Below, one piece after another: positions 11,371 through 21,699 of a stretch of 64,000 bases of DNA. Position 1 is the first letter of the stretch, and each line of letters begins with the position of its first letter. Position numbers and translations under genes: made by a program. Source of the stretch: Purpureocillium takamizusanense. Its lineage: Eukaryota; Ascomycota; Sordariomycetes; Hypocreales; Ophiocordycipitaceae. The stretch lies in assembly GCF_022605165.1 (NCBI RefSeq), contig NC_063069.1, forward strand, positions 3,224,001 to 3,288,000, read 5' to 3'. Under the pieces are notes generated by a model. It was not told where the DNA came from. It was given only the letters and a program-made list of their open reading frames with translations, and did not search any database.

Positions 11371-11577
11371 TCAGAGCCAGTCCTCTGTACCATATTTGTG
11401 CCGGTTGCGCGCGCCGTGAAGTGGCGATCGCGGTGTCGTCGGTGCCGAATCGGCAAACCCAAAACCGTCCGCCTGGGCGACCTCCCTGTAGCTCCCCCAG
11501 TCTTCCCGGCGCAGGCGCCCAGTGAAGTACCAAACGCTATGAATTGCTTTGAAGCCTTCCTCTATCAAATCTCGGAG
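11371..11577 (-). pseudogene. possible C-terminal coding remnant, unidentified
   Basis: An open stretch of about 68 codons without an ATG, beginning just after a stop codon. It reads like a genuine protein tail (WYFTGRLRREDWGSYREV, HGARNRHKYGTEDWL) and ends in TGA. No upstream exon can be joined convincingly. I do not recognise the family. It may be the debris of a lost gene or a chance ORF. Confidence 0.25.
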
Positions 11578-11755
11578 TTAACGTTGTTGCCAACTGGGCG
11601 GAGTCCTCATGACTTGGAGACGGCAATACGCTGGAATGAGCAAGGTGAGGGTTCTCACCTGTTGCCCGCAGTCGGGAGGCTACTTAAACGCGGCGCGCCC
11701 AGGGCGGATGTCATTGACGTGCAGCAGAGCTGATCGAGTAAACAGGAAGTAGGTA

Positions 11756-13448
11756 ATGGCTGATGCGAGGAGCGCTCCCCATCTATATGATGAGGGCGAC
11801 AAGATACCTCAAGATTCGTCACCGGTTGGCAGCACACAACGAGATGTCTCGAACAGCAATCCCACAGCGGACCCAAACCGAACTTCCCCTTCTGATACGG
11901 CTCAGAAGTTTGAAGCAGAGACGCAATCCGATGAGCGACCGCTTCACTCGGTCTTCTCGCCCAGAGTCAAGGCCTTTGTCATCATCATGACCGTATTCGC
12001 AACTCTCTTCTCGCCATTCTCTTCCTTTGTCTATCTCCCGGCCATCACGCCAATTGCCGAGGCCTATCACCGGTCTCTCGGCGAGCTCAATCTTACCGTC
12101 ACTGTCTATCAAATCATGCAGGCTATCGCGCCTCTCTTCTTCGGCGATCTGAGCGACCAAATTGGTCGCCGGCCTGTCTACATGTTAACGTTTGCCATCT
12201 ACCTCGGCGCGAACATCGGACTGGCGCTGCAGAACAACTATGCTGCCCTCATGATCCTTCGCGCGCTGCAGAGTACTGGCAGCAGCGCGACTGTGGCGAT
12301 TGGCAGCGCCGTCGTGGCGGACTTGACGACGAGCGCAGAGCGTGGAGGCTACATCACGGCCGTGCAGGCGAGCGTACAATTCGCGCCGGCGCTGGCGCCG
12401 GTCCTGGGCGGCATATTGACACAGTTTCTGGGCTGGCGTTCCACGTTTTGGTTCCTCGTCATTGCGGCTGGCGTTTTTGTTGTCATTTACATGCCATTTG
12501 TACCCGAGGTAAGATCTGTTCTCCTCTCGACGACTGTTTCTGGTAACTAACTTAATTACTGGTCCTCAGACGGCTCGGAATATCGTTGGAAACGGTTCGA
12601 TCCCGCCTCCGAGGCTCAACACATCTGTCACCTCCTCCGTTCAATGGCATCGCAAAAGGCGTGACCTTGAGTCAAACCCTCACGGGCACCCACTGCCTGA
12701 ACCGAGGAAGCGATCACTCAAGGTTCCCATCCCCAATATTTGGGCTGCGGTTCGCATCATTTTCGAGAAAGACGTTGGTCCGTTGATGCTCTTCATGTCG
12801 CTTTTCGTCATGGCCAATTACGCCATGTTGGTACCGTTACAAGACGTTATCCGCCGACGCTACAACTTCAACAATCTCCAAGTAGGGCTTTGCTATATCC
12901 CATTCGCGATGGGCTCGGTTCTTGGGTCCATCGTGGTAGGCAAGTTGCTTAACTGGAACTATGTTCGAGTCGCCAAGACTGTGGGCGTGTCCGCTGATCG
13001 GAAGAGGGGCGAGGACCTTCGCAAATTCCCCATCGAGAGGGCCCGTCTGGACCTGATGTGGCCCTGGACTATCCTTGCCATCATCACTATTGCGGTGTGG
13101 GGTTGGGTCGTCGACTCTGGTACCAGCCTTGCTGCCCCATTGATCATCCTGTTTCTGGCTGGCATGGGGCTGGCTGGGCCAATATCCATCCTCACTACAC
13201 TTCTAGTTGACCTCTATCCCATGAATCCCGGGAGGGTCTCGTCATCATTCAACCTGACACGTGCGACATTGAGTGCGGTTGGCACAGCCGTGGTACAGTA
13301 CATCATTGACGCCTGGGGATATGGATTCACTTATCTGTTCATGGCTCTGGTCGTCGCTGCAGCAAGTCCAAGTATAATCATCGTGCGTAAATGGGGACCC
13401 GTTTGGCGGGAGGCAAGATACCAACGATTTGAACGGGCTAAGGTATAG
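11756..13448 (+). CDS. MFS multidrug transporter, DHA1 (Qdr/Dtr-like)
   Basis: Exons 11756-12508 and 12570-13448 (61-nt intron, GTAAGA..CTCAG) give 543 residues. About 70 hydrophilic N-terminal residues precede the first of roughly 12 membrane segments. MFS motif A is visible (FGDLSDQIGRRPVYML), as is the antiporter motif C (ALAPVLGGILTQFLGWRSTFW). A long charged central loop, rich in Arg and Lys, joins the two six-helix halves. DHA1 antiporters of the Qdr, Dtr and Aqr group export drugs, weak acids, polyamines or cell-wall precursors in exchange for protons at the plasma membrane. It lies directly beside the KP4-like cluster and its 3' end faces the first KP4-like gene. A role in self-protection or export is conceivable but there is no direct evidence; KP4 proteins leave by the secretory route. 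Confidence 0.88.
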
Positions 13449-13779
13449 ACAAGTGGGTTTGCGAGACTGGAAGATTCCCTTGGCATGTTCGGATAGGGCC
13501 TTGTTCTATGCGACCACTTTGGCCAAAGGTAATTGATAGGAGGAGCGGCGGTAACCAGAGGAGCCGTGGCAACATAAGGAGATGCAAGAACAGGAGCGAT
13601 GGTGGCAGCGGTCTGGTAGCTGTCACAGAGACCACCACTGAGTTCATCGCAGCCGCCGAAGCATGGCGCACACTCATGACACAATGGCAGTCACGACCGG
13701 CGCATGACCTGAGTTGCCCAACATTTCAGGGTCTTCCCTGTCATTCATCTGTTCTCCATCTGACTACATATAATCAACT

Positions 13780-14290
13780 CTATATCGGGCACGTGCAAGC
13801 GCCCTTGCAGCATGGGGCCGAGACAATATTCACAGTCAGTTCCCCCTTTGAAACGTCATTTCCTGGCTCACTCGGGTTGGATCCGCATTCCGAGCAACTC
13901 CGCATACTTGTCAGTAGTTACTTTCATCGTTTTGAGTGATGTCTCGTACCCGTGATCGATGAGGCCCTGCAGGAGCTCCGCGGCACGATCTGCAGTGCCA
14001 CTGGCACCATTCTGATAAAAGGCGCAGATAGACGAGTACTGGCCTTGATCGCAGGCTAACTGGACTGTAAAAAGGTGAGCCTTCAAGCAACTACCGGTCG
14101 AGAAACGTATCAGCCTACCTCCTGTTCCATAATGGTGTCTTCCGTTGCCCTGTGCTTGGATCTGCTTGACCTGTGTCAGGACGTTCGATAGCTTGGCGTT
14201 ATTGAAGGTGCAGCCACCACTGCCTCGGCAATTAATTCCAAGAGCAGCAGCGCCGGAGACAAAGGCAGCCAGAGCGGTGACGGTGACCAT
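13780..14290 (-). CDS. KP4-like killer toxin A, three exons
   Basis: Exons 14290-14119, 14064-13950 and 13897-13780 give 134 residues. The start at 14290 opens directly on a signal peptide (MVTVTALAAFVSGAAA) and is preferred over upstream in-frame codons. The mature N-terminus carries the KP4 hallmark LGINCRGSG; later blocks are SICAFYQNGASGTA, LIDHG and PGNDVSKGELTVN, with 10 mature cysteines. KP4 proteins are small secreted alpha/beta-sandwich proteins; the virus-encoded founder blocks calcium uptake in competing fungi, and chromosomal homologues occur in many ascomycetes. Intron 1 (54 nt) is in frame without a stop. Intron 2 (52 nt) uses a GGAG acceptor and is phase 2, whereas the paralogues have phase 0 there. 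A TATA-like AATAAATA lies about 80 bp upstream. Confidence 0.85.
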
Positions 14291-15586
14291 GGTGGCGAGC
14301 TTGCAAATAGACAACGCTGCGACTTGGCTCAGGAGACAGTTGAGGGCGAAGGCGTACTGGGCGGCTAGCAGAGGCGTATTTATTCCCGCCATACGATGCC
14401 TGGTTGAGCTCGTGGGCATGAACACACATGCTCTCATGCCCCAGCTTCGGGGGCTTTACTAGTCGATGAGGCCACCCTTCCAGCATGTATCGGTACCTTC
14501 AATGAACATTTGATGTCACCTCGATGGACGCGTTGTCGCCGGGTGCTCACCATGATACGTAGCGAAGGATGTCGACTAGCTGCACCATCTGTGCGTTAGC
14601 GCAAGATCGAAGGCCCGCTTGCAACCTTTACGGCAGATCGGGACACGGGGGTGATCTCGGGGGTGCCGACACCACGGGATCGAAGGACTGAACATTGCGG
14701 GATGGGCGTGACACAATGCAATCAAATCAGCCCATTTAGTCTCAATACTGTCGTGCGTTCTCTAAAAGCTCTGGTTGCCTCTTTGGCTATAATCGAGACG
14801 CGCTGCATTGCCCCTGCACCCCCATTTTGTTCTCGTACCCAAATAGACAAACGAAGGGGGCAGAATTCATGAGCCAATTCATAGGCGTAGATAATCAAAG
14901 AACAGTTCCTGCATATCCTCTAGAGGCATCTTGAGTCTTGCATCATTGGTCGTGCGCTAGACTATATCTTCAGGCAGCAACCCTGAGACTTTCCGGGGAT
15001 AGCTAGGGCGAAGGATCAGGTGGAACAGCTAGCTGGGGCGACGATGGAACTGCAACGCAATTTTTCCTGCAATAGGACTTCAGGAGTCTCCAGAGCGTCG
15101 GACCACAGTATAGCTAAACAAGGCGCTTGCAAGGCGCACATTGCCGGGGAACAGAGACGAAGGATCCATTATGAAGTCATTAGGAGTATTTGATCGGCAC
15201 TCGCTTTGGCAATTGGACCTCATGGCAACGTGGATGGCTAAGAAGAACAGTCGGCGCGGTACCAAGGCCGGCAAGAAGCTTGGCCTGCACCATTGCCATC
15301 GTCGGGCCCTCGTAGCGCTGCAGAAGAGTGTGCCACGAGCTGTTCCAGCCCCCGTGGGGATTCGTCTAGCAGCACGTACCGCACAAGCACAGGGAAATCC
15401 ATAGGCCTCCAAGGGAAGAACTTACTTCGGGACGCGCTTGCCATAGTATTGCTCTGAGAGCCTGCTTGGGCGTCACGTAAAAGCCAGCAGCGTGCCCATC
15501 GACTTGTCAGTCGTCGCTACTCTGTCCCATCTGCAACTTGTCTGTCAACTCAACACCACCAATTCGATTCCTCAATCTCTTTCAGA
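14291..15586. other. intergenic region between divergent KP4-like genes A and B
   Basis: The two flanking toxin genes are divergent, so this 1.3 kb should hold both promoters. A 68-codon minus-strand ORF at 15238-15444 begins with ATG but has no recognisable domain. I see nothing else supportable. Confidence 0.5.
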
Positions 15587-16026
15587 ATGAAGTCTTCGGC
15601 TGCGATTCTTTTTGCCCTTGCGGGGTTTGCCAATTCCCTGGGCATCAACTGCCGCGGCTCCGGGCTCTGTCCGTCAGACGGCGCGGCCGGAAACTTGATC
15701 AACCTCAAGGCCATTGTCGACGGCATCCAGCCTCGCGACCGCAACTACAACACGGGCCAGCAGATTGCCTGCACCGGCTCCCTCTGCGCGTTCTACCAGA
15801 ACGGCGCTACCGGGACCGCTGAGCAGGCCTCAGGCTTCATGCAAGCGCTGCTTGACCACGGGGTATGAGACAAGAGACCGCACAACTGTCAACCTCGCGA
15901 TGCTAACGGACCTGAAAAAAGTGCAAGAAGTGCGGTAGTACACCGACCCAGCCTGGTAATGATGTGAAGAACGGCGAGCTCACGGTCAATGTCGTTGGTG
16001 ATCCTCATTGTCAAGGCGCGTGTTAG
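15587..16026 (+). CDS. KP4-like killer toxin B, two exons
   Basis: Exons 15587-15862 and 15922-16026 give 126 residues; the 59-nt intron has a GTATGA donor and GCTAAC branch site. A signal peptide (MKSSAAILFALAGFANS) precedes LGINCRGSG. Family blocks SLCAFYQNGATGTA, PGNDVKNGELTVN and a Cys-terminated C-terminus are present. Unlike paralogues A and C it lacks the first intron and has only 8 mature cysteines instead of 10, because the CC pair and the extra C-terminal cysteine seen in the others are missing. One or two family disulfides may therefore be absent. It is tandem with paralogue C and divergent from A. A solo LTR lies 45 bp after its stop codon and may supply or disturb its 3' end. Confidence 0.88.
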
Positions 16027-16071
16027 TCGGGTCACCGAGTTATATAGGGCACGTGACACAATACGAGGATT

Positions 16072-16234
16072 CAGGTTGAGAAGAGGGGCACAGGCGCATA
16101 GCTGATGATGAAGAGAGAGCTTGATGGGCTATGAAGGGAGGAAGAAGAAGAGCGATATAGGTGGCCGAGCGAGAGAGAGACCAGTGAAAGAGCCGGCCAA
16201 CTGTGAGGCTGACTAACCTATCCATAACACAGGT
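16072..16234 (+). mobile_element. solo LTR, copy 1 of a 153-bp family, with TSD
   Basis: The 153-bp core at 16077-16229 begins TGAGAAGAGG, ends CCATAACA (TG...CA termini) and is flanked by a 5-bp direct repeat CAGGT (16072-16076 and 16230-16234). It contains a TATA-like GATATAG. A nearly identical copy of the same length sits inverted at 27299-27451. TG..CA ends plus a 5-bp target-site duplication are the signature of an LTR retrotransposon; the absence of internal sequence marks it as a solo LTR. Its orientation follows the TATA-like motif. Confidence 0.82.
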
Positions 16235-17511
16235 CATTGCAGTGCAAAACGCGCAAAAAGGGAAGGCATAATGGACAATGGACCTTCACATAATGAACTC
16301 TAGCCTCTTTGCAGAAAATTGTTGAGTCGTGGTCGCTGCGACGCGCAAGAACTCCGTACAGTGCATGTCAGGGAGGGCATCTGCCTTCTCTTGGGCAGGG
16401 GTGCTGGCCGTATGCTGTACTTCGCAGCTCCATGATGCAATAAAATTCCCGCGGCTGCCATGTAGTGATCGAATCTCACGCCTTCTCCAGAGCGTCTCCC
16501 CGAGCTGGCAGCATCAGCCGCGACTCCAGCGGGAATCAGGGACATGCTGCTTGCCAGACACGAATTACCACTTCGGTTCGTGGATAACCCCTCATTACCA
16601 GAAGGAACCTCTACCGTGCGTCATGATATCAGATCGCCCGCGCTGGTGGGAGCCGCTAAGCACTAATTTAGCACGATCCCATCCACTGACGTCAGGGGAG
16701 ACTCGGCTCAGTAACGTCCCCACAAACTGCCGTGTGTCACCGGGTTCGAGGCGGCGATCACCGTCAAGGTGCATGAATGCCGGCAAAGCGGCGCGACGAG
16801 AAGCCGATGACGCTGTCGGAGTATCGGGCGTGGGCGGTACGCGAACTGCTTGGTGATTCATGAGCTACATGAACCCACACCCGCCTCGATCCTCCGCGCT
16901 AGGCATGCCGATGGATTACCAACGGAGAACCTCTGCCCGTCAGGGTATTATTTCGCGGCAAAGGCCAAGACGCCCGTGGCAAGCCACGATTCCTTCGTGT
17001 CGAGAGCCAGACGGAGCTGAAACCTAGAGGCTAATATGCCGGCACGATGACACCTAAATGCCGCCCCGAGCTTCACACTGTCCGCCATGAACCCCATGAC
17101 GTATGTTGCGCCCGGAGCGCCGCTACATAACTAATTGGTGGAAATATTTGGGCTTCTTGAAGATCGGGTTGAGTTGAAGGCGAGAGACTTGGCGACGGGC
17201 CGAAACTAGGCTTTTTTGGAAGGTCTGCGCCATAAGGAGCCAGGTCGTCGATCGTTGTGCGTGCAACAGGCACCATGTGCACTTCCATTGGTATCGGCAG
17301 GCAGACGGCCTGCAGCTAGAATACCAAGAGGTGCCCATGGGGCATTCCCTAGGACCTTTGGGCTTTGTCCATTACAAAGAGTACTTTCGTTCCCAATAGG
17401 ACGAAACGGTGACAGCGGGGACATATTTTGTCGCCATAAAAGGCCTTGTCCTCACGAAATAACCCCCCATGTATGTACGACATCTCAAACTTGCAAGACT
17501 ACACAATCGCC
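16235..17511. other. intergenic region between KP4-like genes B and C
   Basis: No ORF here has a recognisable domain. A TATA-like CATAAAA near 17434 lies about 75 bp upstream of KP4-like gene C. Nothing else is supportable. Confidence 0.5.
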
Positions 17512-18014
17512 ATGCATTTCACTTCCATCCTCTTCTTGGCCTCAAGCGCTGCAGCGCTCGGCATCAACTGCCGAGGAAGCGGCGTCTGCTCATTCAATAA
17601 TGCCTCTCTCACCACCGTTCGCGAGCAAGTTGGCGTCCTCATCGCGGATGGCGGTCGTGATCGTCGGTTCTCAGAAGGCCGTAGGTCAGACCCAGGGCGC
17701 AGCACAAGAGAGTCAGACCACTGACCGCTACTCAAGAGCAAATTGTCTGTTCTCACGGCTCGCAGGGGAGCGTTTGCGCTTTCTATCAGAGTGGCGCCTC
17801 AGGTTCTGCTCAGGATGCTTATAACCAGCTTCAAGGACTGATTGATCATGGCGTAAGATATCTCCTCCTGTTCGGACGCACAAGGATGCTAACTGCTTAA
17901 AAGTGCAAGCAGTGTGGCTCCATACCAGTGAATCCCGGCAATGATGTCTCCAAGGGTCAATTAACGGTCAATTATGTCTCATCGCCCTGTTGCGAGGGTA
18001 ACTGTCATTGTTGA
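17512..18014 (+). CDS. KP4-like killer toxin C, three exons
   Basis: Exons 17512-17680, 17737-17852 and 17904-18014 give 131 residues. Introns are 56 nt (GTAGGT, CTGAC, CAAG) and 51 nt (GTAAGA, GCTAAC, AAAG). Signal peptide MHFTSILFLASSAAA is followed by LGINCRGSG; further blocks are SVCAFYQSGASGSA, LIDHG and PGNDVSKGQLTVN. Ten mature cysteines include the CC pair and the terminal CHC that paralogue B lacks. The first intron falls at the same position as in paralogue A, just before the QIxC block. It is closer to A than to B in cysteine pattern and intron number. The family role is inhibition of other fungi, with calcium channels as the best-studied target; activity here is inferred. Confidence 0.88.
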
Positions 18015-18315
18015 GGTTGTATACAGGTGAGAGGGCTTCCGGTTTTCGGATTCGGAAAAATTCTCGGAAGCTATGGTTCGGCAGGAACGCTTCTCGAATC
18101 GGCTTCCTAAGGGTGGACGCACCTTCCTCTTCCAAATTATGAGTTTACCGAGAATGGTGGTTGGTCATTGTTCTGTGACTTACAAGGTCGTAGAGACAGC
18201 AGTGTTTTGGACACAACCTGCTTTCGATTTAGTCAACGTGCTAGGCCTTAAGGCCCTCGAAATGGGCAAATGCTGTACTGTACATGGCGCGATGGCGTCA
18301 CTTACTACGGCAGCC

Positions 18316-18456
18316 CCCGATGCCTGCGATGCCTCTGATGCCTCCGATGCCTATCATGCCTACCATGTCTACGATGCCTCCGATGCCTATCATGCCTACC
18401 ATGTCTACAATGCCTACGATGCCTGCGATGCCTGTGATGCCTGCGATGCCCCCGAT
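18316..18456 (-). repeat. 9-bp minisatellite, inverted copy of the 10871 array
   Basis: About 15 units of GATGCCTNC, which on the minus strand is the same GNAGGCATC unit as the array at 10871-11018. The pattern alternates GATGCCTCC, GATGCCTGC, TATCATGCC and TACCATGTC. The long plus-strand ORF here (DACDASDAYHAYHVY) is explained by the period of nine and is not credible as a protein. Confidence 0.88.
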
Positions 18457-20292
18457 GTTTGTGATACGTACGGTACTATAATGCCTGCGGCGGCTGTAAT
18501 ACCTTTAACTGCCTATGCAGGCCGACAGCCACTTTAAGGCCCCTTCACCTGTGGTGGCCAAATGAAGAAAAGGTGGTGTTCAGATAGCACATCCCATACT
18601 GATGACCTTAGAGTGGCGCATTCGCATCTATAAGAGACTTATGAGCTCTAAGACTACTTCCGAGATGGTCGAAATGACGCAGAAATGTGAGGACAGCATA
18701 CCCGGCCCCTGTTGACCCCAAGTCCTATTTGGACGTGCACATGCTCTGCGGGATCCAGTCGCTAGGCTGGCGTGTTCGCCCTAAGACACTTCTATGTTCC
18801 CATGCTTCATTCCATCAGCCGTGAAGGCCAACGGAGGGAAGAATGCCTTGACCAGGGAAGGGAGGATGTAGAGACCCTCGGGAGATGGTCGAACAAACAT
18901 CACATCTCGTCATCGCATTACGACATATCAAATTGGAGGGTTTTGCGGCTGAGTTACTACTCTTCCTTGAGCCAACATGATGGAAAGGCGTGAATTCCTC
19001 AATCTTGTCCAACAGATGAGGCTCGACGGTCGACCAGCGTCTGAAGGGAAGGCCTCTCATAGTGAGTGCATAGGGTTGCCAAGCGAGGAACGCCCAGCAG
19101 TGGCAAACGACGGTTTCCGCAGATGCTCCAGACTCTCAGCAGCCGAGGCCTTCATCTTTCAGAGGCATATGAAAACGCGTTTTCCGACAGGACCGACAAA
19201 TTCCTTTGGTGAGCTGCAATCATGGACGACTAATGTGTCACCTCCTGCCGTGTGTACCGCGCGCCATGCCGAGGCCTTCGTAGAGCCGACTGAAACCATG
19301 AAACTTCCAAACCGGGCAACATCTTGAATCACTGCGCGTCTGACTGTGCTTCGGTTCGTACATGACATCGGGGATGGTGACGATGCAAGGCGTACGACGA
19401 CGTCTGAACTGCGAGACATGTGGCAGTAAAGCCGCTTGGAAGCGGACATGCGTGTGGACTAGCTGCTGGATTGCTGGACTGAGTTGGTCCAAGGTCAGAA
19501 CAGAAGCTGGTCTTGAACGACTTGGACCTGGTGATTACGTTTGAGGCGTACCGAATTGCGCAGGTGAGGGCTCGGGACCGCCAAGAGCTGGAGCGCTACG
19601 CCAGTGGACTTCTCCGAACGGAAGGTCGGACCAGCCTCTCGCTCAAGTCCGGGGTGGTGTGACTAGATAAAGGCTGAAAACACGACAAGGTGAATCGACG
19701 AGGCAGCATGGTGGGTCGAGTTAGCGCGCTGCAACGTGCAGCGTGACAATCTGCCGGTTCTAACCCCACGTTTGAGTTGCTGGAGTGCATGATTTAACCT
19801 TAGAGATTAGTTGGTGGCAGAAACTAGCTTCCGGGAGCATCTCCGGGGCCGCCCATCATCTCAATGCAACACTGGATAAGGCTTTTCGCCTCTCCTCTGC
19901 TCTGAGCTCAATTAACCATGGTACGTGTGATGGCGACTCCTCGGAATCGCTTGCAGTGTATTTCGCTTGGCATTAGGACTCCTACGAAGCGTTGCAGTAG
20001 ACTGGAGGGACGGGAAGGTCCAGCCACCAGTTCAGAACTCTACTCTCGCGCGGTGATAGACCGTAATCAAGTGATAGGTGCCTAGCCAGAGTCGTCACAC
20101 GGAGGCTTGGCCGAGACTAAAGAGCCCTAGAGTAAGCATTAGATGTTTAGTCACCATCTTGAACGAGGCAAAGAAGGCTTTGCAGTTTTAGCAACTTCCC
20201 AGATAGTAAGGTAGTGTAGTCCCAAATGTTTGCTACTAGTTGTAATAGGCAAGTGCACCAGAAGCAATGAGAGGTGTATAGCATGATGAAGA

Positions 20293-20299
20293 TATAAAA
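20293..20299 (+). promoter_or_regulatory. TATA box of the M43 metalloprotease gene
   Basis: TATAAAA, 101 bp upstream of the ATG at 20400. The distance suits a fungal TATA with a leader of about 60-80 nt. Confidence 0.5.
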
Positions 20300-20399
20300 G
20301 CCAGTGAAGCTCCCTGGATTTGAGGCAACAACACGCTTCTCTCCAGGCTCACTGAAAATACCATACATACCTTCAATTAGTTAAAAATCAGGCGCGAGA

Positions 20400-21345
20400 A
20401 TGTTCCTGCCGTTTGCTCTCCTGCCCCTCCTGGCACCGGCTGCCATTGAGGCTGCCGTTGGCAAAACTCCGCCATGCGCCGTCCAGGCCCCCAAGCAGGA
20501 GTTTCTAGACACTCTGCACGAGTTCCGCGTTCAAGAGGCAAACGCCACTGCCATGGCTCTGGTTGAGCGCGCCCAGGCGCAAGTCAACACTTATGTCCAT
20601 ATCATTGCTGAAGACAGAACCTCTCAAGGGGGCTACGTGGACGTAAGCATTCAAACTCGAGACACGTTGCGAAGGAGTAAAGCTAACATGGGTGTTTCAG
20701 CAAGCCACTATTGACGCACAAATCAAAATGCTCAACTCCAACTTTGCATCGACCGGGTTTTCGTTCGTCCTTCGTGACGTCGACTACACCATCGACCCCT
20801 ACTATGCCCGTCTCAGGAGCTACGATGACGAATGGAACCTCAAGAAACGCCTTCGCAAGGGAGAATACAAGGATCTCAACCTGTACTACTTTGTGAACAT
20901 GTTCACGCGCAACACTGGATGGTGCTGGTATCCCACACAAGTCAACAACGGCGACAACAACTTCATTCGGGATGGCTGCGTCATGCATGTCGGAACCATG
21001 CCTGGAGGCTCCTACTCACCGTGGAACCAGGGCAAACTCACTTCTCACGAGGTCGGCCATTGGATGGGACTGCTTCATACCTTCGAGGGAGGTTGTGGCG
21101 GCGGCGACTATGTCGACGATACTCCCGCAGAGTCCTCTGCCGCATACGGATGCCCTACTGGTCGCGACACTTGCACCCAGCCGGGACAGGACCCGATCCA
21201 TAACTTCATGGATTATAGTGACAAGTATGTTTATATTCTGCGGGTGAAAGAGGTCAATGCTAATGTTTTCAGCTCATGCCAAAGCGAATTCACCACCGGC
21301 CAGATCAACCGCATGTGGAGTTGGTGGGACTATTACCGCGCATAG
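20400..21345 (+). CDS. secreted M43-family (pappalysin-like) metalloprotease
   Basis: Exons 20400-20642, 20701-21224 and 21273-21345 give 279 residues. Introns are 58 nt (GTAAGC..GCTAAC..TTTCAG) and 48 nt (GTATGT..GCTAAT..TTCAG). A signal peptide (MFLPFALLPLLAPAAIEAA) and a short propeptide-like region precede the catalytic domain. The extended zinc motif HEVGHWMGLLHTFEGGC fits HExxHxxGxxH, and the downstream NFMDYSDNSC supplies the Met-turn. Several cysteines suggest disulfides. Fungal M43B enzymes are extracellular proteases linked to nutrition and to virulence towards animals or insects; the substrate here is unknown. It is convergent with the esterase gene on its right. The three-exon model restores the family-typical DYSDNSC junction, which argues for correct splicing. 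Confidence 0.93.
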
Positions 21346-21699
21346 ACGTCTGACGTGACATGTTGGAAATTCAGATGGCCGAGAAATCGACGAAAAGCGC
21401 AGGTCGTATGTTGTAGGCTTTGCAGCCGTGCGCATGTTGTAGCGATACATGGCTTCTGGATGAGGCTCGTACAGTGTTTGGTGCAAGGAGTTTGTGTGGA
21501 GGGTCGCAGGAGCAAGGGGAGTATGCTGGCACATAACTACAAAAGAGCAATTTTTAGGTCTCTTGGACGCTACTTTATACTTGTCCGACAATATCTCGCT
21601 TAGTTCTTCTCTAGAGAGCTATCTTTTCGATACCTGTACGTTGCTGAGCATCATGTACACCTGTCGGCAATCTATCAGCGCCTTGCTATGTTGGATGAT

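Larger units (their letters stand above)
10018..11755. other. non-coding region with minisatellite
   Basis: Apart from the 9-bp array at 10871-11018 and a possible coding remnant at 11371-11577, nothing here is supportable as a gene. The right end should contain the promoter of the MFS gene at 11756. Confidence 0.55.
18015..20399. other. long non-coding region with minisatellite
   Basis: It contains the 9-bp array at 18316-18456 and an ATG-less open stretch at 19483-19662 on the plus strand that reads like protein (LVITFEAYRIAQVRARDRQ) but which I cannot place in a family or join to another exon. The rest shows no supportable gene. The right end holds the promoter of the metalloprotease. Confidence 0.5.

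Noticed and set aside
15238..15444. 68-codon minus-strand ORF starting with ATG
   Set aside because: No domain, signal or homology I can recognise, and it overlaps equally open frames on both strands.
16077..16229. Introner-like element, because of a branch-site motif near the 3' end and AG at the border
   Set aside because: TG..CA ends and 5-bp target duplications at both copies fit a solo LTR better, and the second copy has no GT donor.
18073..18537. 154-codon ORF with DACDASDAYHAYHVY repeats
   Set aside because: Also a product of the 9-bp array; both strands stay open because the period is a multiple of three.
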